The notes under the pieces are model-generated. The model searched no databases. It was not told where the DNA came from and saw only the letters and a program-made list of their open reading frames with translations. The position numbers were made by a program, and so were the translations under genes. DNA of 37,498 nt from a virus. Shown piece after piece: positions 15,323-20,921 of this stretch. Numbering within the stretch: the first letter of the stretch is position 1; every line of letters starts with the position of its first letter. Where the stretch lies: the IMG/VR virus record IMGVR_UViG_3300046468_000219, positions 1 through 37,498 of that record, one strand, 5' to 3'.

Positions 15323-15346
15323 TTGCGTGCATGATTGCGTGCATGA
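15323..15346 (+). repeat. Tandem 12-bp repeat
   Basis: TTGCGTGCATGA occurs twice without spacing and is followed by a partial third (TTGC). It lies about 70 bases upstream of the shared early-promoter block. It could be a protein-binding pair or replication slippage. Confidence 0.6.
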
Positions 15347-15415
15347 TTGCCAGCTTTAGACCCTCAAATTTAGGGGGCGGAAAGGGTTCAGTTATTTGGA
15401 TTTTTGCGGGATAGG

Positions 15416-15461
15416 AGTTTCAAAACTAGTGATTGCGCTGCGGTCTTATTTGGAGTAAAGT
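15416..15461 (+). promoter_or_regulatory. Early promoter region, copy 1 of a shared block
   Basis: AGTTTCAAAACTAGTGATTG (15416-15435) recurs at 17073-17092 with two differences. In both places it leads into a sigma70-like pair with a 17-base spacer; here TTGCGC (15433-15438) and TAAAGT (15456-15461), both weak. The -10 ends six bases before the ATG at 15468, so the message may be leaderless. Weak boxes plus a shared upstream block suggest activation by a bound factor. Confidence 0.5.
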
Positions 15462-15467
15462 AATAGC

Positions 15468-15743
15468 ATGAAAATTACAAATATCACCTGGAAGCCTACT
15501 CGCATTGATGACATCTTTTATAACGCGGAAACTGACAGATTCGCTTTCTTTAATCCTCTTACAAATGAGATTGATGCAGTGGGATTCTTAGATGATTGCA
15601 AACTTGCCAGCGCAATCTTTTTCTTTAGATGCGAAAAGGAATTATGCATTGATGAATTTGACGCTGATTTATGCCTAGAGGATATTAACAGAATTTACGG
15701 AATTGAAACTTGCAACGCAGTAAAGCAAAGCTTTAACCTTTAA
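15468..15743 (+). CDS. Hypothetical early protein, 91 aa
   Basis: The product (MKITNITWKPTRIDDIFYNA...) is a mixed alpha/beta, acidic, soluble protein with aromatic-rich segments and three Cys. No family recognised. It is the first gene of the rightward module, directly behind the shared promoter block. Its base composition is more A/T-rich than the structural genes. Small first-expressed phage proteins of this kind often act on host functions, but nothing in this one shows a target. Confidence 0.6.
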   Translation: MKITNITWKPTRIDDIFYNAETDRFAFFNPLTNEIDAVGFLDDCKLASAIFFFRCEKELCIDEFDADLCLEDINRIYGIETCNAVKQSFNL

Positions 15744-15780
15744 CCTAACCTATAATTTAACCTATAAATAAATAAACATC

Positions 15781-16074
15781 ATGAAAAAAATTACTGAAAC
15801 AATCGCAACCGCCTTTGCACAGGGGCGCAATAAATCACTTGGCAACACCGCAGCACGTGACAACGCTTTCTATTTGCACGGTAACAAAATTGCGGAAAAG
15901 CGGGAAGGCGGGATTTATATGTCGCTTGCGGGGTGGAACACCGTTACAACTAGAGAACGTTTAAACGGTCTTGCTTACGTGCTTGGCTTAGATGCAAGCT
16001 TTACGCAAAAAGCATTTGAGCCTTACTTGAACGGTAAACGCATTGAAGCTTGCGCTTGGCATAAAGTTTCCTAA
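15781..16074 (+). CDS. Conserved early protein with LHGNxIA...GW.TVTTRERLN pattern, 97 aa
   Basis: Residues about 20-66 read SLGNTAARDNAFYLHGNKIA and SLAGWNTVTTRERLNGL, a pattern I recall from many small phage and plasmid proteins of unknown function (LHGNxIA, then GWxTxTTRxRLN). The protein is compact, basic and soluble. It sits between two other small early genes that share near-identical A/T-rich leaders, TAACCTATAA followed by AAATAAA, so they are probably controlled together. Confidence 0.65.
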   Translation: MKKITETIATAFAQGRNKSLGNTAARDNAFYLHGNKIAEKREGGIYMSLAGWNTVTTRERLNGLAYVLGLDASFTQKAFEPYLNGKRIEACAWHKVS

Positions 16075-16099
16075 CCTTTAACCTATAACAAATAAATAC

Positions 16100-16318
16100 A
16101 TGAAAACACTTAAAGAATTACGACAAGCCTGTAAAGTGGCGGATATACACGTAAAAAAGCAAACCCTGTCTCACGGAATCCATCTAAAATTTTCTGCAGA
16201 TGGCATTTCGACAGGTGCTGTAAATTGCAACCATCAAAAAGTGTTGGCTTTGCGTGAAATTAAAGACAAGTTTCGCGGTATGACAATTGACGGACAAAAA
16301 GTTTACGGTCTGTCTTAA
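16100..16318 (+). CDS. Hypothetical early protein, 72 aa
   Basis: A small basic soluble protein (MKTLKELRQACKVADIHVKK...) with an N-terminal helix and a beta-type remainder that ends 'GMTIDGQKVYGLS'. No known motif. The leader (TTTAACCTATAACAAATAAATAC) is nearly the same as those of the genes on either side. Confidence 0.6.
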   Translation: MKTLKELRQACKVADIHVKKQTLSHGIHLKFSADGISTGAVNCNHQKVLALREIKDKFRGMTIDGQKVYGLS

Positions 16319-16341
16319 CCCTAACCATAACGAATAAATAC

Positions 16342-16479
16342 ATGAAACACTACAAGACAGAGCAAGGAAACACTTATATAATTGACGGCATTTTCGCCTT
16401 TATCAAATTTGGAGGCGAAAGGCTTACTTACTGGGAAAGCCTCGAGGAATTGGAAACGTGGGTTGATTGCCAATATTAA
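16342..16479 (+). CDS. Hypothetical early protein, 45 aa
   Basis: A 45-codon frame, MKHYKTEQGNTYIIDGIFAF, then a 'GGERLTYWESLEELETWVDCQY' C-terminus. It follows a leader (CTAACCATAACGAATAAATAC) matching those of the two preceding genes, which is the main evidence for translation. It is followed after 25 bases by the hairpin of a strong terminator, so it is the last gene of the first early unit. Confidence 0.55.
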   Translation: MKHYKTEQGNTYIIDGIFAFIKFGGERLTYWESLEELETWVDCQY

Positions 16480-16504
16480 CCCGCAAACCTAGCAACTCAA
16501 CAAG

Positions 16505-16527
16505 CCCGCTTTCGAGCGGGTTTTTTT
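16505..16527 (+). terminator. Rho-independent terminator after the first early unit
   Basis: CCCGCT-TTCG-AGCGGG followed by seven T. Perfect 6-bp stem with a UUCG tetraloop, 25 bases after the 45-residue gene. The tetraloop and long U-run make it one of the clearest terminators in the window. Confidence 0.92.
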
Positions 16528-16749
16528 ATGCTGTCAATCCGGGGATTGAAAAGCTAAGGGCATGAATGCCCTGCCAAGCAGCAAGGGGCAATGGCATTTA
16601 ATCCGTGCGTATGCGCAGCTTTTACGCTCAAATTTGCGATATACGGCGTTTTGATTTGCGATAAGGGGTAAGGGTAGGGTAAAGGGGCAAAGGCAATCCT
16701 AGGGGCATTTACGTGCAAGCAATAGGCAATCCGCAAAAATGGAAGCCCT

Positions 16750-16804
16750 TAACCCAAGGCTAACCCAAGCATAACCCAAGCATAACCCAAGGCTAACCCA
16801 AGCA
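16750..16804 (+). repeat. Five 11-bp iterons, TAACCCAAGSM
   Basis: Five directly adjacent 11-base units, all TAACCCAAG followed by GC or CA (starts 16750, 16761, 16772, 16783, 16794). The period equals about one DNA helical turn, so sites would face the same side, the usual arrangement for initiator-protein binding. The array is followed by a GGnTAACCCAAG / CTTGGGGTAACC hairpin with the next repeat. Confidence 0.85.
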
Positions 16805-16823
16805 AGCCCTTGGGGTAACCTAT

Positions 16824-16888
16824 GGAAGCCCTTGGGAAGCCCCTGGGAAGCCCTTGGGAAGCCCTACCTTATGGAAGCCCTACCTTAT
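16824..16888 (+). repeat. Second tandem array: 3 x 11 bp then 2 x 16 bp
   Basis: GGAAGCCCTTG, GGAAGCCCCTG and GGAAGCCCTTG (16824, 16835, 16846) are followed by two exact copies of GGAAGCCCTACCTTAT (16857, 16873). A further copy, GGAAGCCCTTA, precedes the first array at 16741. The CCTTGGG core is the reverse complement of CCCAAGG in the iterons, so the two arrays can pair. Confidence 0.85.
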
Positions 16889-16892
16889 GGCT

Positions 16893-16914
16893 AGTCAAGC
16901 CTTATGGCTCTTAC
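16893..16914 (-). repeat. Long-range inverted repeat, right arm
   Basis: The reverse complement of this stretch matches 15035-15056 at 20 of 22 bases. It contains CCTTATGG (16900-16907) and adjoins the A/T-rich stretch. Confidence 0.7.
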
Positions 16915-17072
16915 TTATTTAAATATAAAACAAAGGAAAAACCATAAGTAATAACTGACCTTATGGCTTGGCAGTCTTATGACTGGGTTGCCTTAAGTAA
17001 GGGCAATGAAAAAACCCCTGTCAAGCTTAAACTGCAAGATAGTTTCAGAAATTTGGATTAATGACAATTAAA

Positions 17073-17118
17073 AGTTTCAAAAGTAGTGATAGACGTAGGC
17101 GCAAATTTATGGTTTAAT
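17073..17118 (+). promoter_or_regulatory. Early promoter region, copy 2 of a shared block
   Basis: AGTTTCAAAAGTAGTGATAG (17073-17092) matches the block at 15416-15435 at 18 of 20 positions. It leads into TAGACG (17090-17095), 17 bases and TTTAAT (17113-17118). A weaker half copy, AGTTTCAGAA, lies at 17041. It probably drives the second early unit starting at 17167. Confidence 0.55.
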
Positions 17119-17166
17119 GCAATCGTTCAATAGAAACAAACCAATAACCAATCAATAAATAACACC

Positions 17167-17295
17167 ATGAAAAACGACATCGACAACCTAGTAAAGGGCG
17201 GGGAGCGTATCTACGAATCCGCGCTCGCCGTCCTAGCCTGTGCCCTGGGCGCAAGCATTATCACCATCCTAGCAATCCTTATCTCACAAATCTAA
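17167..17295 (+). CDS. Small single-span membrane protein, 42 aa
   Basis: A 42-codon frame: a charged N-terminus (MKNDIDNLVKGGERIYES) then a membrane helix of about 22 residues (LAVLACALGASIITILAILI) and a short tail. It follows an A/T-rich leader (CAATAAATAACACC) like those of other early genes, and its stop overlaps the next start as TAATG. It could sit in the inner membrane as an early host-directed peptide; no partner can be inferred. Confidence 0.55.
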   Translation: MKNDIDNLVKGGERIYESALAVLACALGASIITILAILISQI

Positions 17296-17558
17296 TGAAA
17301 CATGAAATAACAAACGATTACTACCGCTTGGCGGCTGGCTTCTACCAGTCCGATGAGCTGCCCGAAAACTACCTAGCAATGGAGGATGAGGACTTCTATG
17401 GGTATCTTGAGGAATACGCATGGCAACCCTTTGAGGGACACAGGGGCGAGAACATTGCCCTTTTCATAGAGAACCTTTCTGTTGCAATGGAAAACATCGC
17501 ACGGGAGGCACGCAAAAAAACCCTTGACGAAGTAAAGGACAAACTCAATATCAAATAA
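17295..17558 (+). CDS. Acidic hypothetical early protein, 87 aa
   Basis: The protein (MKHEITNDYYRLAAGFYQSD...) is acidic and aromatic-rich in its first half and helical and basic in its last 25 residues. No family recognised. It starts within the stop of the small membrane gene, so they are translationally coupled. Confidence 0.6.
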   Translation: MKHEITNDYYRLAAGFYQSDELPENYLAMEDEDFYGYLEEYAWQPFEGHRGENIALFIENLSVAMENIAREARKKTLDEVKDKLNIK

Positions 17559-17574
17559 ACTACCAATACATACC

Positions 17575-17919
17575 ATGACTAAAATCGATAAAACAGAAAT
17601 ACGAAAGTTACTCATTGAGTTCGATGGGGACATTGAGAATGAGGACGTTGACCTCGGAGGCGTTCACTTCCAGAACAACGGAAGGGAATACTCCCTGGAT
17701 ACCGCAAAGGTAACTCGATACGACAATGTAATTGAGGCAACCCTTGAGCGGGATGATGAAGTGTTCCCCGATTCAAGATATGACTTGACCTCCGAGGACT
17801 TGTTGCATGGGGTAAACATTGAAGCCTACATTGAGAGCGATTCACCCATTAAAGATATTCACGTCATTGTGCGATACGGTGACCTAACAATGGCAATCCA
17901 AGCAAACCAAGAACAATAG
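17575..17919 (+). CDS. Acidic hypothetical early protein, 114 aa
   Basis: About a quarter Asp/Glu, with 'GDIENEDVDLGGVHFQNNGR' and a beta-rich C-terminus (DIHVIVRYGDLTMAIQ). The acidic, compact form is reminiscent of DNA-mimic inhibitors, but that is only a composition argument. It lies in a row of unknown early genes before the nuclease and methyltransferase. Confidence 0.6.
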   Translation: MTKIDKTEIRKLLIEFDGDIENEDVDLGGVHFQNNGREYSLDTAKVTRYDNVIEATLERDDEVFPDSRYDLTSEDLLHGVNIEAYIESDSPIKDIHVIVRYGDLTMAIQANQEQ

Positions 17920-17923
17920 AATT

Positions 17924-18280
17924 ATGGAACAGATACAAACATACACATACCCTGCGGGGCAACAGCTTTCCGATGGGGAGCTTGTCCAAGTCCAAGTCAA
18001 AGCTGGCTCGAGACTTGTTTTCAAGGACGCTTACTTCCACGAACTACAGGAGGGTGATGTCTACATTATCCCTACCCAATGGGAGCTACCACCCGCAACC
18101 GATACAGAGATTCTGGACTACATACTGGACAAGGGACTCGGTTGGAATGCTGGCGGCGAGCATCTGATTATCTGGGAGAAGTCCACGCAGAATAATCTGT
18201 TCGTGAGTCATACCGTTACTGACCTTCGGGGCGCGTTCCGCGAAGCAGTCACCGAGTTAATCCATAACTGCGAACTATAA
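17924..18280 (+). CDS. Hypothetical early protein, 118 aa
   Basis: A soluble alpha/beta protein (MEQIQTYTYPAGQQLSDGEL...). Its C-terminal half ('ILDYILDKGLGWNAGGEHLI' and 'AFREAVTELIHN') is helical. No known motif. Its last base is the first base of the next start (TAATG), so it is coupled to the RecB-like nuclease gene. Confidence 0.6.
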   Translation: MEQIQTYTYPAGQQLSDGELVQVQVKAGSRLVFKDAYFHELQEGDVYIIPTQWELPPATDTEILDYILDKGLGWNAGGEHLIIWEKSTQNNLFVSHTVTDLRGAFREAVTELIHNCEL

Positions 18281-19056
18281 TGGCTCACTTCTACTCAGCA
18301 GAGGATGTTACTGCACCGCAGTTTGAACCCAACATTACTACACCGCCACAAGCACGCAAGGCGGGAGCGAGGGTTTACCCCTCAGTCACTACTGTACTAG
18401 GTATTGTGAAGGACGACTTCATTGACTCCATCTGGAAGCCTTCCAAGCTGGTTGAACTGGCTCGACAGTATGAAGACCTGCACTGGCGGGACATTGAGCA
18501 GCTGACCTACGGGACACGGGAACATCCCATGTCGGGCGAGGTCATCTCATCCTCCGAGTTCGGCACGACCGTTCACCACTGCATTGAACAATGGGTCAAC
18601 CATCTATGGCTTGGCGAGGACGCTCCCGAAGAAACACCCTGGGACGCTTGGGCAATGCCATTCATTGACTGGATTGAAACCAATGACGTTAAGCCAATAG
18701 CCTGCGAGCGACTGGTTGCCTGTAACCGCATCAAGATTGCGGGGAGCGTGGACTTCATTGGACACGATGCGGAGGGCAAGCTGTTCCTTGCGGACTACAA
18801 GTGCAGGGCTAACACCAAGGGCAAGGCTAAGACCTATCCGAAGGACTGCGAGCAGTTAGCGATTGAAGCCTTCATGCTTATGAAGGAACACAAGCTGGAC
18901 TACCTGCCAGCCTGTATCAGTATTGTGGTGGATTGTGATACACAGGAACACCATCACCGCGAGTGGACACCTGAGCAGATGAAGTGGGGCATTGATAACG
19001 CCAAACTCTGCGCCAAAATCTACTGGCAGAAACGAATGAACCCCGTAATCAAATAA
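18280..19056 (+). CDS. RecB/Cas4-type PD-(D/E)XK exonuclease, 258 aa
   Basis: Motifs in order: GTTVHHCIEQW (residues 95-105, first His of the RecB family), an acidic position near 143, GSVDFIG with Asp158, LADYKCR with Asp172 and Lys174, and QLAIEAF with Gln192. This is the complete active-site pattern of RecB-like single-strand exonucleases. It may process DNA ends for the ERF annealing protein encoded further on, or degrade host DNA. It lies next to a methyltransferase gene, which could protect phage DNA from phage or host nucleases. Confidence 0.8.
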   Translation: MAHFYSAEDVTAPQFEPNITTPPQARKAGARVYPSVTTVLGIVKDDFIDSIWKPSKLVELARQYEDLHWRDIEQLTYGTREHPMSGEVISSSEFGTTVHHCIEQWVNHLWLGEDAPEETPWDAWAMPFIDWIETNDVKPIACERLVACNRIKIAGSVDFIGHDAEGKLFLADYKCRANTKGKAKTYPKDCEQLAIEAFMLMKEHKLDYLPACISIVVDCDTQEHHHREWTPEQMKWGIDNAKLCAKIYWQKRMNPVIK

Positions 19057-19062
19057 ACAAAT

Positions 19063-19080
19063 AAGAAAGGATACAATGTG
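19063..19080 (+). promoter_or_regulatory. Shared ribosome binding site with twin start codons ATGTG
   Basis: AAGAAAGG (19063-19070) is one of the few good Shine-Dalgarno sequences in the early module. Five bases later lies ATG (19076, frame of the 323-residue protein) and seven bases later GTG (19078, frame of the methyltransferase). The two codons share the G at 19078, so one site can start two frames. Confidence 0.7.
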
Positions 19081-20047
19081 GATACTACCGAAACAATTAC
19101 ACACCTCAGCCTTTGCAGCGGATACGAAGGCATTGGGCTTGGACTCCGAAGAGTTCTCCCAAATCTGCGAGAAATCGCTTACGTGGAGAGGGAAGGATTC
19201 CCTGTCGCGAACCTGGTTGCGAAGATGGAAGCGGGTCACTTGGATGCAGCCCCTATCTTCACGGACGTTAAAACCTTCCCTTACGGAAAGTTTCGTGGAA
19301 AAGTGGACATCCTCTCTGGGGGATTCCCGTGCCAGCCTTTCAGCCAAGCTGGAAAGCGTAAAGCAACTGATGACCCACGACACCTCTTCCCTTTCATCGC
19401 AGATGGAATCCGGGAATGCCAACCCACAATTGTCCTTCTCGAAAATGTGGAAGGGATACTCAGTAGCCGAACAGGAGACGGAGAACCAGTTCTCCAATAT
19501 GTCCTCCGAACATTGGAAGACTTGGGTTACAGGGCAACGGCAGGAATATTCTCAGCGCGTGAAGTCGGCGCAACTCATCAGAGAAAGCGGGTCTTCATCC
19601 TTGGGATGGCCAACGGCGAGCGTAGCAGGTTGCGTAGAGGGAGGAGTAGCGAAGAACGTGGAGATGACACCGAGCGGCTTCAAGGCAACGAGGGAGAACG
19701 GCACGAGCTACGGGGCGAAGCTGCGGGATGCGGTGATACATCACGAGATGAACTGGCCAACACCAAAAACGAGGGATTACAGGGACGGAATGAATCTCCA
19801 GAAGGTAATCCGCAAGGACGGCAAGCACAGGCTGGACAGCACACCACGGTTAGTTCAAACCGTGACCTATGGGTATCCCGACCCAACGAACCCCAACACG
19901 AATGGGAAGAACCGAGGGTCATTGAATCCGAACTGGGTCGAACAACTAATGGGAGTTCCAGTAGGGTGGACAGACTTAGGCTTCTGGGCAACGCAGTCGT
20001 CCCAGCCACAGCCGCCAAAGCCTTCGTTACCCTTATCCAACGATTAG
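19076..20047 (+). CDS. Overlapping protein in the methyltransferase gene (WPT...WVEQLMGVPVGWTD family), 323 aa
   Basis: This frame is open for 323 codons and lies within three bases of both ends of the methyltransferase frame. It reads like a real protein: a Trp-rich basic N-terminal half ('SRTWLRRWKRVTWMQPL', 'FSNMSSEHWKTWVTGQRQEY'), then WPTAS (178) and WPTPKTRDYRDG (227-238), and LNPNWVEQLMGVPVGWTDL (283-301). I recall similar 'WPTPTARD...LNPxFVEWLMGxPxGWT' proteins in phages and prophages near or over cytosine methyltransferases; I cannot cite a family name. Function unknown; it may assist target recognition or be an independent protein. Main doubt: a shadow frame could be open by composition. 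Confidence 0.65.
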   Translation: MWILPKQLHTSAFAADTKALGLDSEEFSQICEKSLTWRGKDSLSRTWLRRWKRVTWMQPLSSRTLKPSLTESFVEKWTSSLGDSRASLSAKLESVKQLMTHDTSSLSSQMESGNANPQLSFSKMWKGYSVAEQETENQFSNMSSEHWKTWVTGQRQEYSQRVKSAQLIRESGSSSLGWPTASVAGCVEGGVAKNVEMTPSGFKATRENGTSYGAKLRDAVIHHEMNWPTPKTRDYRDGMNLQKVIRKDGKHRLDSTPRLVQTVTYGYPDPTNPNTNGKNRGSLNPNWVEQLMGVPVGWTDLGFWATQSSQPQPPKPSLPLSND

Positions 20048-20052
20048 TATGA
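19078..20052 (+). CDS. DNA cytosine-C5 methyltransferase, 324 aa
   Basis: All core motifs lie in one frame: motif I LSLCSGYEGIGLGL (10-23, binds S-adenosylmethionine), motif IV GGFPCQPFSQAG (81-92) with catalytic Cys85, motif VI ENVEG (122-126), motif VIII QRKRVFILG (168-176), motif IX/X RLRLLGNAVVPATAAKAF (299-316). The variable target-recognition part (about 178-298) is hydrophilic and relatively short. It methylates C5 of cytosine in double-stranded DNA, probably to avoid host restriction. The start is GTG at 19078; no in-frame ATG nearby fits motif I. The overlapping frame is described separately. The stop overlaps the next start (ATGA). Confidence 0.93.
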   Translation: MDTTETITHLSLCSGYEGIGLGLRRVLPNLREIAYVEREGFPVANLVAKMEAGHLDAAPIFTDVKTFPYGKFRGKVDILSGGFPCQPFSQAGKRKATDDPRHLFPFIADGIRECQPTIVLLENVEGILSSRTGDGEPVLQYVLRTLEDLGYRATAGIFSAREVGATHQRKRVFILGMANGERSRLRRGRSSEERGDDTERLQGNEGERHELRGEAAGCGDTSRDELANTKNEGLQGRNESPEGNPQGRQAQAGQHTTVSSNRDLWVSRPNEPQHEWEEPRVIESELGRTTNGSSSRVDRLRLLGNAVVPATAAKAFVTLIQRLV

Positions 20053-20243
20053 GGGAATACGAGATAACCTTTACCCATGACGAGATGGGGGACATGGAGT
20101 TCCGCGCTTCTAAGTGGGCGCAGGACGACAAGAAGGCTGTCCGTCTCATGCTCCAGAGTAACCCTGACAAGAACGGCAAGTGCCTGTTCAAGCGGGGCGG
20201 GACTGGTCGTATCATCGCAGTAAAGGACATAACCAATACATAA
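20049..20243 (+). CDS. Hypothetical small protein, 64 aa
   Basis: A small basic protein (MREYEITFTHDEMGDMEFRA...) with a 'NPDKNGKCLFKRGGTGRIIAVKDI' C-terminal half. No motif known to me. It overlaps the methyltransferase stop by four bases and is one base from the next gene, so it belongs to this DNA-modification and nuclease group by expression. Confidence 0.6.
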   Translation: MREYEITFTHDEMGDMEFRASKWAQDDKKAVRLMLQSNPDKNGKCLFKRGGTGRIIAVKDITNT

Positions 20244-20244
20244 C

Positions 20245-20601
20245 ATGGAATACAACGCTGACTTCGCATACGACCTAGCGGTCGGGCAGATGTCCGAGCT
20301 AGCCCTCGGTGACATATTCCAGAACAGAACCATCGAGGTCAAGGCTGACCTCAAAGCCAAGGATACTGGCAACCTGTTCATCGAATACGAATCCAGAGGC
20401 AAGCCATCGGGCATCGCCACAAGCCAAGCGGATTACTGGTGCTTCCACATCAGCAATCTTTTTATCATCATTGATACAGAAACATTAAAGAACATCGTCC
20501 GTCCACTCCTTGGCACAAGTGCTGACAAGCGGGGCGGGGATGAGAACTCATCAAAGGGAGTCCTGCTCCCGCTAACCGCACTATTAAATCAAGTAAAGTA
20601 A
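20245..20601 (+). CDS. Small PD-(D/E)XK-type nuclease-like protein, 118 aa
   Basis: An N-terminal helix with GQMSELALGDIF is followed by TIEVKADLKAKDTGNLFIEY (residues 29-48) containing the E-x-K active-site pair (Glu31, Lys33) and a second acidic residue at 47, then GKPSGIATSQADYWCFHI. This is the compact restriction-endonuclease fold pattern seen in many phage proteins that resolve or degrade DNA. Its exact substrate is unknown. It overlaps the next gene by one base. Confidence 0.6.
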   Translation: MEYNADFAYDLAVGQMSELALGDIFQNRTIEVKADLKAKDTGNLFIEYESRGKPSGIATSQADYWCFHISNLFIIIDTETLKNIVRPLLGTSADKRGGDENSSKGVLLPLTALLNQVK

Positions 20602-20921
20602 TGACACAACATCCACTATCAAGTTCCGAACCCTTGGACTCCTACGCTACCACCATTAGCCGCTTTATGAATTGGGCTGCTGAACGAATCGCCAAGGAGG
20701 TCGAGGACAACGAACGCATCGAGGAGAAGGCTGGGACAAGGGAGTTCATCCCTGGCTCAGGCTACGAGAAGCAACGCATATATACCGAGGAGCAAAAGTC
20801 CGAACTCATATTGGGTATTGACAAGCTCAGGGCTGAGGGTCTGACTGCTCGTAATGCCGCAAGAGAACTAGGAATCTATGACGCAACTTATTACAAATGG
20901 AAAAGAGAACTGAACAAATAG
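20601..20921 (+). CDS. Small DNA-binding protein with C-terminal HTH, 106 aa
   Basis: The N-terminal 55 residues are helical and acidic. The C-terminal 45 (YTEEQKSELILGIDKLRAEG then LTARNAARELGIYDATYYKW) form an HTH of the transposase/IS-type, with the AARELGI...YKWKREL recognition helix. No catalytic domain is present. It could be a regulator of early or late genes, and is a possible reader of the palindromes in the control regions. It overlaps the next gene by 25 bases. Confidence 0.6.
   Translation: MTQHPLSSSEPLDSYATTISRFMNWAAERIAKEVEDNERIEEKAGTREFIPGSGYEKQRIYTEEQKSELILGIDKLRAEGLTARNAARELGIYDATYYKWKRELNK

Larger units (their letters stand above)
14887..15467. other. Divergent control region, 581 bp without a convincing gene
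   Basis: This gap separates the leftward late module from the rightward early module. It holds a leftward promoter with a palindrome, a rightward promoter, several CCATAAGG-type palindromes (14984-14991, 15074-15081 as CCTTAAGG, 15090-15097), one arm of a long inverted repeat (15035-15056), a C-rich run (about 15209-15222), a 12-bp tandem repeat (15323-15346) and the shared early-promoter block (15416-15435). The 89-codon frame at 15145-15414 has low-complexity content and no leader like its neighbours; I do not accept it as a gene. Confidence 0.7.
16480..17166. other. Origin-like repeat region, about 690 bp without a gene
   Basis: From left to right: a terminator (16505-16527); a unique stretch with short G/C-poor repeats (16530-16740); five 11-bp iterons (16750-16804); a second array (16824-16888); CCTTATGG palindromes (16867, 16883, 16900, 16959) and CCATAAG (16942); an A/T-rich stretch (about 16911-16955); and the second early promoter block (17073). 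Iterons next to an easily melted stretch is the usual layout of a replication origin. The minus-strand 60-codon frame at 16554-16736 shows no protein-like character and is not accepted. Confidence 0.6.

Noticed and set aside
15145-15414. 89-codon plus-strand frame in the divergent control region
   Set aside because: Pro/Arg and hydrophobic low-complexity product, interrupted by the promoter and repeat elements, with no A/T-rich leader as used by true early genes.
16554-16736. 60-codon minus-strand frame in the origin-like region
   Set aside because: No recognisable protein pattern, isolated and opposite to the early operon direction.
16750-16888. CRISPR-like array
   Set aside because: Repeats are 11-16 bases with no unique spacers between them; they are tandem iterons, not a CRISPR.
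19076-20052. One methyltransferase gene broken by a frameshift, giving two frames
   Set aside because: All methyltransferase motifs, including motif I at the start and motif X at the end, lie in one uninterrupted frame, so no frameshift is needed.
18856-20420. 213- and 246-codon minus-strand frames around the methyltransferase region
   Set aside because: They lie against the direction of a whole operon, have low-complexity Ser/Leu/Arg content and no leader or motif. Their existence is noted as a caution for the overlapping-frame claim.
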